Origin: Zingiber officinale
Lineage: Eukaryota > Streptophyta > Magnoliopsida > Zingiberales > Zingiberaceae
Assembly: GCF_018446385.1 (NCBI RefSeq)
Contig: NC_056000.1
Coordinates: forward strand, 74,720,688-74,784,687
Direction: 5' to 3'
DNA length: 64,000 nucleotides
The notes beneath the pieces were generated by a model. The model made no database searches. It was given only the letters and a program-made list of their open reading frames with translations, and was not told the DNA's origin. Every line of letters starts with the position of its first letter. Positions within the stretch are counted from its first letter, which is position 1. Shown here one piece after another: positions 10,926-22,086 of this stretch. Both the position numbers and the translations under genes were made by a program.

Positions 10926-11092
10926 GCTCTGATACCAATAAATTGGTATCAGATAAATCTCGAAAATCCAACACACGGAAATCAAACAAGTATCGCCAAC
11001 TTGGCGCTCTGATACCAAATAAATTGGTATCAGGTTATCCCAAATATCCAAAATATGAAAACAAAGGATCGTATAACTTTGCTCTGATACCA
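10926..11092 (-). other. Triplicated primer-binding site with hairpins
   Basis: GCTCTGATACCA (complement of the tRNA-Met PBS TGGTATCAGAGC) occurs at 10926-10937, 11006-11017 and 11081-11092. The last is 8 bp from the 5' LTR at 11100 and is the working PBS by position. The first two are each followed by ATAAATTGGTATCAG, so they form perfect 10 bp stem hairpins (CTGATACCAA / TTGGTATCAG). Confidence 0.85.
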
Positions 11093-11099
11093 AATAAAT

Positions 11100-13796
11100 T
11101 GTCACGCCCCGGAGGAGTCACTGTCTGAAGAAATTTTGGCAGCATCTCCCCTGTACGGCGGACAATCTGAAACTTTCTACATCGCCATCTGGGCCACATA
11201 TACCTCGGCCAACACGGCCGGAACAATAACAATAATATAAATAATCACCCACGCAGTTAATAATTTAACAAACTGTAACAGTGATAATATGACTCAAAAA
11301 CAACCCTAATCAACTACACCCATAAAGCACAAAACCGATGTCCTACTCCACTACACTCATAAAGCTCATATCTGACAATAAAATCAACTTACCTCTTCTG
11401 TCATCTAGGCAAGCGTGTAGTAAAACAAATCCAATAAAACTCATAGGCAATAAGAATCCATACAAGATCCAATTGTATCAACACAAACAAGTCCAAACAT
11501 AGTCTAAAACAAGAAAGACTAAAAGTTCAACACGACGTCCTCGTGGACTGCAGGGGACTAGCGACTGGAACTCTCTTGACAGCATCAACCTGAAAATAGT
11601 AAATATCCATGGGGTGAGTCAACTCCTCAGCGGGTAACAACTGATATGCATAATAAAGAAAATAACATCTAGCACTAATCATACGTACAGTCTCCTGATA
11701 CTAGAAGGATAAATGCAACAGAAATAAGCAGGAGAAAATACTAACTAGGACCAAGGTATATGGATATCAAGGTCATCAGACCGGAAGTGTCATAAATCCT
11801 GTATGCATGTCAAACATATGCATCCATCCAAATGCAGCAAATAAATACAGCAAACACAAACACAACCAATAAATGCATCATGCACATGATGCCAATGACA
11901 TGTCCTGGTCACCCTTACTCTCCAGTCAGCCGTCTCACATACGATGGTAAGACCGAGTGGGTAGGGCTGTGACAACCGTGTACTCTGCCATCACTACTCC
12001 TGATGAGTGACCGAGTGGACGGGATGTTGTCGGAGTACACCTATCCTCCTTACCCCAAATCATAAATGAGGGAGCTCAATGCTCTCATCTCTCGGTACAC
12101 GATGACGGGGAGGGATCCCTGTCCTGCTACAACACTACGTCACACTAACCCATGAGTGGACCAACGGAGCCCTTGACAGAGCACCTGCTGCAACACACCC
12201 TGCCTGAATATACCACTAACCCATGAGTGGTCGTGTGTACAGATACATGTAACTGGCGATGTGCTCAACAATAATGGAGCCGACAATCGCACAACATGCA
12301 ATCATGCGAATGGTGCATGACACTAAGCATGGCAAAATACTGAGTAGCATAGCAATAATCCATATACATGTAAAATGTGTACCATCGGGAAGTGTATCAA
12401 ATCAAAGTACACGGACCAGATAAAGTATCAAAACCCCTAGGTCCTGAACATGATAAATAACATGGTTGTGTCACTACCTCTATAAATAAGCATAATCAGG
12501 TAAACACTAGCTTGATATGCAAAATCAATAAACAAGCAAGCATGTAACAGGTTAGGTAGTGATCAACCGAAACAGATAACAAAACACAATCATTGCTATA
12601 TGTTATAAACATTACTATGCATATCAAATGATATAAAGTCAAAGTACCCGCCTCCCATAAAATGGTCCAATTCGGTAATCGAGATACTCGTCTCGCGTCA
12701 AAACCCTAAGTCACAAACAAATAAATATATTTTATTTAGCTACAATTTACATAAATAGCTAAATAAATTCTTAAAAACTATTTAGAGCAAAACCCTAAAC
12801 CAACCTACTAACCATATAATCCAAATTCACTACAAAATGTATCATGATCCTACACTTTACCTCAAATCACAGCCGCTGATTACTGCTGATCGTTTACTGC
12901 TGGAATGAGGGCTGCCGGAATAAGGGCAACTGCTGAAAACTGTGGCCGGAGTTACTGCTGTCTCAGTTTTGTTTCCGTCACTACCCAAGAACAAACAACA
13001 ACACAAGATTACCTTCAAAATCAGTGATCCACTAAACCCTACACCTGCGGACCAGGTCAGAAGGGAAATCAAGAGTGAAATCAAGTGTCACAACCAACTC
13101 ACCTTGTTGGCTCGGCAGTAAGGAACTAGGGCAGAGGGGATTCCGGCCGAAACAAAGGAGAGGAACCTAGGGCATGCAAGTTCGGCGGCTGGTGGGAGGA
13201 ACTCGGGCTGCCGGCGGTGGAAGGGATTCGGCTAGGGCAAAGAGACGGCGGCGCGTTGCAGATCTATGGAACGACAACGATTGACTCACAGTGGTGCGAC
13301 CTCAAGTGGCGGCAGCGACGTTGGCTGTGATCGGTGTCGTCGCCCGGCGAGGAGGAAGAGAAGGGGGTCTCGGTGAAGAGGAGGAGGCGGCCGGTACCGG
13401 CGCGACGCTAGGGCACACACACACTGATCAGCACCAGAAAAGAAGAGAGGGGCTCGGGCAGGAAGAAGAGAAATAGAAGGGAAGGAGAAGGAGATGCCAT
13501 CACTCGACCACGCTTAAATTGCGAGGGAGAGGAGGAACGGCCGACAGTTAGGGCACGAGAGGCTTCGACGTCCGGTTCGACAGTGAGGGAGAGAAAACGG
13601 CGATTGGGGAGAAAGAAAAGAAAAGGAAAAGAATATAAATAATTAAACTTTTCCTCGCTTAGATGGGGTAGCCTAAACAGGCTTTCCCGGACCCTGTTTT
13701 TATCCCCGTAAATTCATCCATACGAGCTCCAAAAAATTCCCAAAAAATTTCTAAAAATTCCCTTATCATAATCTGCCATTTTTCCGGTATTTTACA
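11100..13796 (-). repeat. 5' LTR of Tekay-like element (2697 bp)
   Basis: Counterpart of 5333-8047; starts TGTCACGCCCC, ends TTTTACA, followed by the TSD GTACG (13797-13801). The frames at 11790-11975 and 12857-13084 duplicate those of the other LTR and are not genes. Confidence 0.95.
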
Positions 13797-14504
13797 GTAC
13801 GTCCTGACTTGTACACCCAGTTTGTTCTGCGCCAAGGACCTTCTTCCCTTTACCTTTACGTGGCTTATGGGCTCAGTCCTCAATTGTACCTGGCCCGTGG
13901 GCTCTGTCCCTGACCTGTACCTGGCCCGTGGGCCCTGTCCTTGACCGCTATCAGGGCTGACACTTGTCCTACTTATAATCCTATCCTTTGACCGCCCCGT
14001 CAGCAGAGACTTTAACCCTGGCCACGTAAGTTTGACTTCTGACCACCCACGGAGGCTAGACTTCTGTCCTCCACGTAAGCCTGACTTCTGACCTCCACGT
14101 AAGCTTGACTTCTGATCAGCCATGGAGGCTTGACTTCTGACCACATCATCTTACCGACCCCACGAACATGCGTCGTATCACCGGCATTGGTCCTCCGACG
14201 CTCAAGTCAGTACTCAATGGGGAATAGTAGAAAGTTGTAGCAGTGAGCGTTTTCAACAATAAAGTAACATATACCTCTGCCTGTAGATAGAAAACTCTTT
14301 TTATGTCTTGTCTCTTACCACAGTCATAGGCTCTCCGCGGACAGTCGTCCGAACAGTCATATCTGACCCGCCATGTAACCTATTCAGCCCATTACACCCG
14401 ACCGAGGGACTTGTGCTTCGATTGTCTTAACTTTGACTTTCACATCAATCGTCCTTTCCTGCTTTGATCCATCTTTTATGGGACCTTTTTTTATCATCTT
14501 ATCA

Positions 14505-15207
14505 TATAGTATTTGCATAATGATAAAGTTACTGTAGTATGAATTGATCTTAAGTTCAGGTCATATAAATAACCTTTTGTAATATAAGGTAAACTATATA
14601 CAATAGATGGTCCAATCTCTTCACCATGATCTATATTGGTACCAGTTTCGTGTACCAGAATTCTCTTTTAGTATAAACTAAATCATGTGATCATCATGCT
14701 TCAAATTGACCTATGTCTTTTGGCACAAAATAAATTCAACGGCAAGCACATATAGTTTTCTAAATAAATAATGAACATTAAAGGATGCTTTTTGAATTTT
14801 TTTTGATAAATTTAATGTCAAATAATTAAGTAAATGTTGCTTTTGTAAAACATTTAGGTAGAATATATATACCAAACAATGGAATATTTATAAATTGTGG
14901 AAAATATTTGACATTGAAATAATTGGATTGATATCGGCAATAACTAATATATATTGTTTTCAAGAAATAGAATATTGTCTATCAAAGATCAAGAAAGAAG
15001 CAAAGAACATGTATAAAGTAAAGATTCAACTTGAAAATTGTCGAAATGGTTGATATTTGGTTGAGTAGGGTTAATTTGCATAAATTCTATCATTATAGTA
15101 AGTTTTTTCATCGGTTGAAGGTTGAATGAAGAGTCATAGGTTGAATGAAGAGTCATCTCCATTCCTTGCTTAAATACCACTCGAATCTCTAAGCCTCAGC
15201 ATAACCC
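14505..15207. other. No recognisable gene or element
   Basis: AT-rich sequence between the gypsy LTR and the large MULE. It has no coding exon, repeat family or structural motif I can identify; the short minus-strand frame at 14989-15180 looks like chance. Confidence 0.5.
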
Positions 15208-15216
15208 AATTTTTTT

Positions 15217-15435
15217 TTCAGCTTTTTACAAAAGAAGTGGCCACATTTTCTTATTTATCAATACAAGCACCCTAGTTTTAAAACTATAAAAAAAACACAA
15301 AAAATAGTATTATTCCCTTCCTACCCCTCCCACCAACCTCCTAAATCCCCTCTCTCTAGACGTCGTTTTCCAATGCATACGAGCCACAATTTAAAATTTA
15401 TAAATCAAAAGTTATTTGTATAGTTCGGATGCACA
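15217..15435 (+). repeat. Left terminal inverted repeat of composite MULE
   Basis: Aligns to the reverse complement of 32598-32807 with moderate divergence. Shared blocks include GAAGTGGCCAC/GGAGTGGTCA, CACCCTAGTTT/TACCCTAGTTT, AGACGTCGTTTT/AGACGTCATTTT and GAGCCACA. Confidence 0.85.
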
Positions 15436-16030
15436 TCACCTGATCATAGGTCTCACCTTATCTCTCTCTTTCCTCTTCATGTTCTTATATTAACAACTGC
15501 AACACGAACCTCTTCTTGCTTTGCCATATCTCTTCTTGCATCTATACAGCATTGCAATAGAATAAGTAAAGAGCTTCGGTTTTGTCGTAAGGCATTAAAG
15601 AGTGTTACGCCAAAGGATTGTTGCTTTGAAGAAAATCGGTGTGGAAGGATAAATTTCAAGCAAGACTGCATTTGGTAGAAAAGAGATATGATTCCATTAT
15701 GTATGTATAGTATTTGTTATTTGTATAGTTCGGATGCACATCACCTGATCATAGATCTCACCTTATCTCTCTCTTTCCTCTTCATGTTCTTATATTAACA
15801 ACTGCAACATGAACCTCTTCCTGCTTTGCCATATCTCTTCCTACATTTATACGGCATTGCAATAGAATAAGTAGAGAGCTTGGGTTTTGTCGTAAGGCAT
15901 TAAAGAGGAATTAAAGAGTGTTACGCCAAAGGATTGTTGCTTTGAAGAAAATCGGTGTGAAGGATAAATGTCAAGCAAGCCTACATTTGGTAGAAGAGAG
16001 ATGCGATTTCATTATGCATGTATAGTATTT
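15421..16030. repeat. Tandem duplication, 305-bp unit
   Basis: TAGTTCGGATGCACATCACC starts at 15421 and again at 15726. The following sequence (TTCATGTTCTTATATTAAC, CGTAAGGCATTAAAGAG, AAAATCGGTGTG) repeats with few changes; the second copy has a small internal repeat of GGCATTAAAGAG. It adjoins the left TIR. A 64-residue minus-strand frame in copy 1 is not preserved in copy 2. It could be captured host sequence, but I cannot identify a source. Confidence 0.85.
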
Positions 16031-17800
16031 GCTATAAATTGGTCTGTAATATCAAGAAATACTATGATGTTATTCTTTAATCAAAAGGAAGGTCTGACAT
16101 CATATCTACCTTTACCTCGTTCAAGTGTTCCTATTAATTACAATTTTGTTGATATCCAAAACGATCAAAACTCACTGATGAACCTAGAGAAGTCAGATTA
16201 CACCCAAATCAATTCTTGTGGCTTTCTTATGCATCAAGGACTCCAACGGTGTCATCTATTATTAATTTAGATCTCTCCAGAGCCGATCTAATCTTACGAT
16301 AAATTTCAACCAAAACGTGGGTCTGATATAGAAAAATATTAAGCTCACAGTTGGCCTGATGTGAGATAATATCAGGCCCAAGCTGGGCCTAATATAGCAA
16401 ATATTAGGCCCACATTGGGCTTGATATTATCTCACATCAGGCCCACCTCGAGCCTAATATTTTCTCATATCATACACACACTAGGCTGGATATTTGCCAT
16501 ATCAGGTCCAACGGTGGGCCTGATATGGAAAAATATCAGGTTGTTTTTAATCCTGATGTGAGAATTGTATAGTTGAATTATTTTTTGAATAACAAATAGG
16601 GTTGTAAATTGAATTTAAACTCTAAGTTAAAACTCGAAAGTGTGTGTTGTTCATTGAATTCCAACAACTGCATTATTCCATACCAAATGGCACGACACAA
16701 GAACTTCATTGAAAGTGGTTAGAACCTATGTTTGACACCATATCTACCTTCTCCTCACTCAACCCTTCCATTGATTGATTTTTTGATGAAATCTGACTAC
16801 CCTAGGTCCATCGGTGGGTTTTAGTCAAAGTCTACTGATGGACCTAGAGAGGTCAGATTGCACCCTAAATCAATTCCTGTGGGTTTCTGATGCATCAAGG
16901 ACTCCAACGGTGCTATCTATTATTGATTTATATCTCTCTGGAGTCGATCTAATCTTATGATAAATTTCAGCCAGAACGTAAGCCTGATATGAAAAAATAT
17001 CGGCCCCAGAGTAGGCTTGATGTGAGATAATATCAGGCCCATTGTGGGCTTGATATGAGATCATATCAGGCTCAACGATGGGCCTGATATGGAAAAATAT
17101 CAAGCCCTTCTTAATTTTAATGTGAGAATTGTATAGTTGAATTATTTCTTGATAAATTTTCAGCTAGAACGTTGGCTTGATATGACATATCAAACCCAAC
17201 ATGAGCCTGATATGATACCATATCAAGACCAACATGGGCCTAATATGCTCCCATATCATGCCCAACATGGGCCTAATATGACACCATATCAGGCCCAATG
17301 TGGGCCTGATATGGGAGCAATCATGCCCACATAGGACTTGGTATGGGAGCATATCAGGCCCACGTTAGTCATAATATGGGAACATATCATGTACATGTTG
17401 GTCCTGATATGGGAAATATCTGGCATATTGGTCCTGATATAGTGTCATATCAAGGCTTTTTTAATCCTGATATGAAAACTATATAATGAATTATTACATG
17501 AATAACATATAGGCTTGTAAATTGAGTTTAAAATGTAAGTTTTGACATAAAAAATTGGGTTTTGTTGAGCTTATAAATTTAAAGTCCACATGGAGCAGTT
17601 GATTGAAATCCAACAACTACACTCCTTTGTGCCAAATGACAGTGGTTAGAACTAAGGTTTGACATCATATCTATCTTCTCCTCACTCAACCCTTACTATT
17701 TATTTCTATTTTGCTGAAATCTAAATACCCTTGGTCCATCAGTATATTTTGGTCAAAATCTACTAATCAATTATGAAAATATAGTATGTACACATGCTCT
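16030..17800 (+). repeat. Left outer subterminal repeat array of MULE
   Basis: Two to three degenerate copies of a module of about 550-600 bp. Ordered landmarks are GACACCATATCTACCTTC, CTACCCTAGGTCCATCAGTG, GACCTAGAGAGGTCAGATTG, GATGCATCAAGGACTCCAAC, ATAAATTTCAGCCAGAACGT, a run of palindromic GGCCTGATATG/CATATCAGGCC words, and GTGAGAATTGTATAGTTGAA. Short open frames such as 17137-17334 arise from the palindromic words and are not genes. Confidence 0.9.
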
Positions 17801-17880
17801 ATTGTTGGTTTCTTTTTGAATTTTAACACCACTAATTCTTACATTGTAACTTTGCTAACTTAGTTTGAAATTAATTTTTC

Positions 17881-20035
17881 AGGGATGATCATATTGCTGA
17901 AGAAATTCTCTTTGAAATATGGAATACGTTTGATGCAAATTCTATTGTGGAATAGGGAGCTAATATAGTAGAACTACTTAGAACTAATGTTCCATCTACT
18001 TCTGAGTATATTGGTGTGGGTAACACAATTAGAAATACAAGCAATTTGACCTTTGATTTAAATGAAGAAGGAAGTCACCTAGAAGATGAGATTCAAAATC
18101 CTGGTACAACACTTGTTGAATACTTTGATTCTACTTGGAGTGAGGAGGAAGAGCATCATATCCAAATTTTAGAGAAATTACAATGCAATATAGATGTACA
18201 AGAGTTCTTAGCTGATGATATGCAGATTGAACAATATGAATTTCCCCCAGAGTAGTACAGTGACTTAGAGGAGGAGTTCACAATTACTGATAATCCATAT
18301 ATTCTGAATTCTCAATTGCTACAAAGGCCTATAAGAGAGGCAAGAGCTGAGGCTGAATTGTTTGTTGGACAGATTTTTCCTTCTCGACATGAGTTCAAGA
18401 ATGCACTTGTGAAGCTTGTCATGAATAAAAATATAAGATATAACCTAGTTAAAACCTGGATAAATAAAGTGAAAGCAATTTGCTTTAAGCAACTATGTAC
18501 ATGGAGAGTGGTTAGACGAGGTGATTTGGAGTTTACTATTACAAAATATGTAAAGGAACATCATTGTAGCACTGTAAGGGAAAGTGCTGATCATTAAGCC
18601 TGCTCTTCCTCATTTGTAGCATCTTTTATTGAAGAGCAAGTTATTTCTAACGAACAGTGCAAACCAAATATGATTTTATCTGATATAAAATCTAAGTTTG
18701 GCGTGACCATATCATACATAAAAGCATACATAGCTCGGGAGAAAATGATATAAAAATGTGGTTGGTGATTATGATCAAGCATATAGAGATCTTTCGCTAT
18801 ATCTGTGTGAGTTAAGAGTCAAGAATCTTGAAACTTATGTGGCACTACACAAGAATGGTAACAATCAGTTCCAGCAATGTTTTTGGGCTTTTGGCGTATG
18901 TCGAAGAGTATTCAGGTCGTCTCTACGTAAATTGATAGGAATTGATACCACACATCTAAGAGGAAAGTATCCGAGTGTGTTGTTGATGACTACAACGATC
19001 GATGGTAATGGGAATATCCTCCCAGTTACCTTTGGAATCGCTGAAGTTGAATGTGGGTTGGCATGAGAGTTGTTTTTGAATCATACAAATATTCTTAGTT
19101 GTTGATGCACAGTTAATGAGCATAGTATCATATAGACATCATGACATTATATCAGCAGTAAGAAAAGTCTACCCGACCGTCCATCATGCTTTTTGTTGCT
19201 ACCACATGTCTTGCAACATGGTAATAGACACTGGTAGTGGGTCATCTTTAGGCTTGTTTTGGGCAACAACACGAGCAACACAACACTCCAGTATGATCTC
19301 GTAATACAGTCTATACTTAAAAAATATCCAGATATCTATAAGTGGCTTCAGAATATTGACCCTAAAAGATGGGCTAATGTACATTTAGTGTGAGAAGGTA
19401 CACAATGCAAACCACTAATTATGTAGAGAGTTTAAATTATTTGTTCAAGTATACATGTAAACTTTCCATAAACATATTAATTGATAATACCAGAAGAAAA
19501 GTAGCTCAATGGTTCTATAACCGGAGGGAGGAAGACTTGAAATGGGAGGGTGCTTTGGCACCTAATGCTACTATAGAAATGGATTTAAGGAGAGATAAAG
19601 CTAGACTATATAAAGTCCACCCCTACTCTCAATCTAAAATGAAAGTAGAGACCCGAGATGCTTCATACATTGTTAATTTGGAAATAAAATATTGTAACTG
19701 CGGAGAGTTTCAAAATTTTGGATTGCTTTGCTCACATGTTATTGTTGTAATCATTCATTGGAACATAGATACACTCCCATATTGTCAGCATTATTTTCAT
19801 TTGCAAAATTAGAAAGCCACTTACATGGATCGTATTTATCCTTGTCGAAGCAAGGAATTTTAGCCTTATGGTGTAAACAACTTTATAGTTCTATGTCCCC
19901 ATAGCCTTGTACAGCCTGGTAGGCGAAAAAAGGCATGGATCGAGTCAAAATATAACGGGAAGGTAAAAATCAAATGCAATGCTGCAAACAACTTTGCCAT
20001 AACTGAATGACTTGTAGAATGTCACCAACCCCTGC
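17881..20035 (+). pseudogene. MULE transposase (mudrA-type), frameshifted
   Basis: Domains in order across at least three frames. An acidic N-terminus occupies 18016-18255. After an in-frame TAG there is a MuDR-type N-terminal zinc-binding-like region, AELFVGQIFPSRHEFKNALV through LCTWRVV and EHHCST, at 18344-18590. The MULE transposase core follows, with IGIDTTHLRGKYPSVLLMTT (first catalytic Asp) at about 18940-19000 and TFGIAEVE. Next come VYPTVHHAFCCYHM near 19160-19210 and a SWIM zinc finger, CNCGEFQNFGLLCSHV (CxC...CxH), at 19696-19740. A C-terminal tail, LVQPGRRKKAWIES, lies near 19910-19950. Stops and frameshifts at about 18255, 18597, 19066 and 19304-19390 make it inactive as it stands. 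It would bind the TIRs and cut and rejoin the element. Confidence 0.9.
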
Positions 20036-20339
20036 TAATTGACTTACTGGTATATGCATGCAGGAATATTATGCTTGATTTATATATTTTGTATGAAGGC
20101 AAAATAAATCCATATCTTTTGTATGTAGTACATCCTGAAAAATTTTGTATGTAGTACATCTATATTTTTTTTTACTAGTATATGTTTGTATGAATTTAAA
20201 GATAAACAGTTGTGTTCAATTTTGTAAATTTTATATCTCTGATATGAGAAGTGTCATTTGTTTAGATATTTCAAAGTTGGTTCTTGTAAATTAGATTTCA
20301 TCTGAAGTTATGACTAAATTATGATAAGTTTCAGCTATA

Positions 20340-21700
20340 ACATATCAGAACCATGTTGGGTCTAATATGGTATCATATTAGACCCAATGGTGCGCCTGAT
20401 ATGGAAAAATATGAGGCCCTTTTTAATCCTGATGTGAGAATTGTATAGTTAAATTATTTCTTGAATAACAAATAGGGTTGTAAATTGAATTTCAACTCTA
20501 AGTTATGACTTAAAAATAGGATTTTGTTATGCTTTTAATTAAAAATTGAAAGTGTGTGTTGTTCATTGAATTCCAACAACTGCATTATTCCGTGTCAAAT
20601 GGCACGACATAAGAATTTCATTGACAGTGGTTAGAACCTAAGTTTGACACCATATCTACCTTCTCCTCACTCAACCCTTCCCATTGATTGATATTTCAGT
20701 GGAATATGACTACCCTAGGTCCATTAGTTAGTTTTGGTCAAAATCCACTAATAGACCTAGTGAGATCAGATTGCGTCCAAATCAATTCGTGTGGCTTTCT
20801 GATGCATCAAGGACTCCAACGGTGTTGTCTATTGTTAATTTAGATCTTTCCAGAGCTGATTTAATCGTACGATAAATTTCAACCAGAACGTGGGCCTGAT
20901 ATTGAAAAATAGCAGACCCACCGATGGGCCTGATGTGAGATAATATTAGGCCCAAGTTGGGCCTAATATGAGAAAATATCAGGCCCTTTATAATCCTAAT
21001 ATGAGAATTATATAGTTGAATTATTTCCTGAATAACAAATAGGGTTGTAAATTGAGTTTCAACTTTAAGTTACGACTTAAAAAATAGGATTTTGTTGTGC
21101 TTATAAATTAAAACTCGAAAGTGTGTGTTGTTCATTGAAATTCAGCAACTGCACTATTCTGTGTCAAATGGCACAACACAAGAACTTCATTGACAATGGT
21201 TAGAACCTAGGTTTGATACCATATCTACATTTTCCTTACTCAATCCTTCCCATTGATTGATATTTTAGTGAAATCTGACTACCCTAGGTTCATAAGTGGG
21301 TTTTGATCAAAATCTATTAATGGATCTAGAGAGTTCAGATTAAATCAATTCTTGTAGCTTTTTGATGCATCAAGGACTCCAACGGTGTCATCTATTATTG
21401 ATTTAGATCTCTTCGGAACTGATCTAATCTTATGATAAATTTCAGCCAGAACATGGGCCTAATATAGAAAAATAGCATGCCCATGTTAGGCCTGATATGG
21501 TCTAATATCAAGCCCATGTTAGGCCTGATATTGAACCATATCAGGCCCAGAGTGGACCTGATATTATCCTATATCAGACACAATAAGGTATGAGATCATA
21601 CAAGGTGAAGTCGTGCTTGATATTTTCTCATATCAAGCCCACGTTGGGCTCAATATAGGCTAATATCAGGCTCGATAGGATTTATAGAACACATCTTCTT
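20340..21700 (+). repeat. Left inner subterminal repeat array
   Basis: About two and a half copies of the same module of about 550-600 bp as in 16030-17800, in the same orientation. It includes GATGCATCAAGGACTCCAAC at about 20801 and 21364 and palindromic GGCCTGATATG words. Confidence 0.9.
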
Positions 21701-22086
21701 CGGCGCATCTTCTTTCTCGAAATTAGGTCAACTAAATTACAATCGAGGTGAAAACTTGACATTTCACGAACCTCCTATGGCTTAGGGCTGCCATCATCTT
21801 CTTTCTTGAATGTATGTAGCTCCATTGCTTATTTAGTTTTTATTTCGCCTAGGGTTATCATTAGTGTTTAGGGCGTCCGAATTCGTTTTGATTGTGATTG
21901 CTGGTTTATGCTTGTTGTGCTAGCTCAGTTCAAGATGACTTCAAAAACAGAGTCCTCAAGTGGAGGTGCTGCTCGACCTAGTTATGTAAATAGAGGACAC
22001 GATAAAAAAAAATAAACTAGAAAAGTAGCCATTTTCATTTCACATAATTTATTTCTTTTGTTCAATCGACAACACAACAAGAACAA

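Larger units (their letters stand above)
5333..13796 (-). mobile_element. Complete Tekay/Del-like Ty3/gypsy element lacking pol (8464 bp)
   Basis: The two long LTRs (5333-8047 and 11100-13796) both start TGTCACGCCCCGGAGGAGTC and end TTTTACA. The flanking 5 bp target duplication GTACG is at 5328-5332 and 13797-13801. PBS (11081-11092) and polypurine tract (just after 8047) place transcription on the minus strand. The internal region is only about 3.05 kb and holds gag, protease and two shreds of reverse transcriptase; RNase H, integrase and chromodomain are absent. The gag wording and the very long LTRs fit the Tekay/Del chromovirus lineage. The element would depend on another copy for its enzymes, and its gag is broken as well. 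Confidence 0.95.
3799..14504 (-). mobile_element. Ty3/gypsy element, partial, interrupted by two insertions
   Basis: Pieces on the minus strand are a gag fragment 3799-4324, a leader with the word TTGGCGTTGTCTGTGGGAA around 4354-4373, and an LTR in two blocks, 4375-5332 and 13797 to about 14504. The LTR starts TGATCCCGTCTGAAAG, as do the gypsy LTR at 44464 (TGATCCTGTCTGAAAG) and, more loosely, the solo LTR at 33766 (TGATCTTATCCGAAAG). The LTR end at 14504 (TTATCA) is inferred from ending sequence only. A minus-strand TATA box is read near 4712-4722. The rest of the internal region was displaced by the Copia insertion and is outside the window. Confidence 0.75.

Noticed and set aside
17137..17334. 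Proteins rich in 'PDMISYQAH' type repeats (also 16870-17103, 25493-25729, 27310-27675)
   Set aside because: They are translations of the palindromic GGCCTGATATG repeats; frames occur on both strands and vary with indels.
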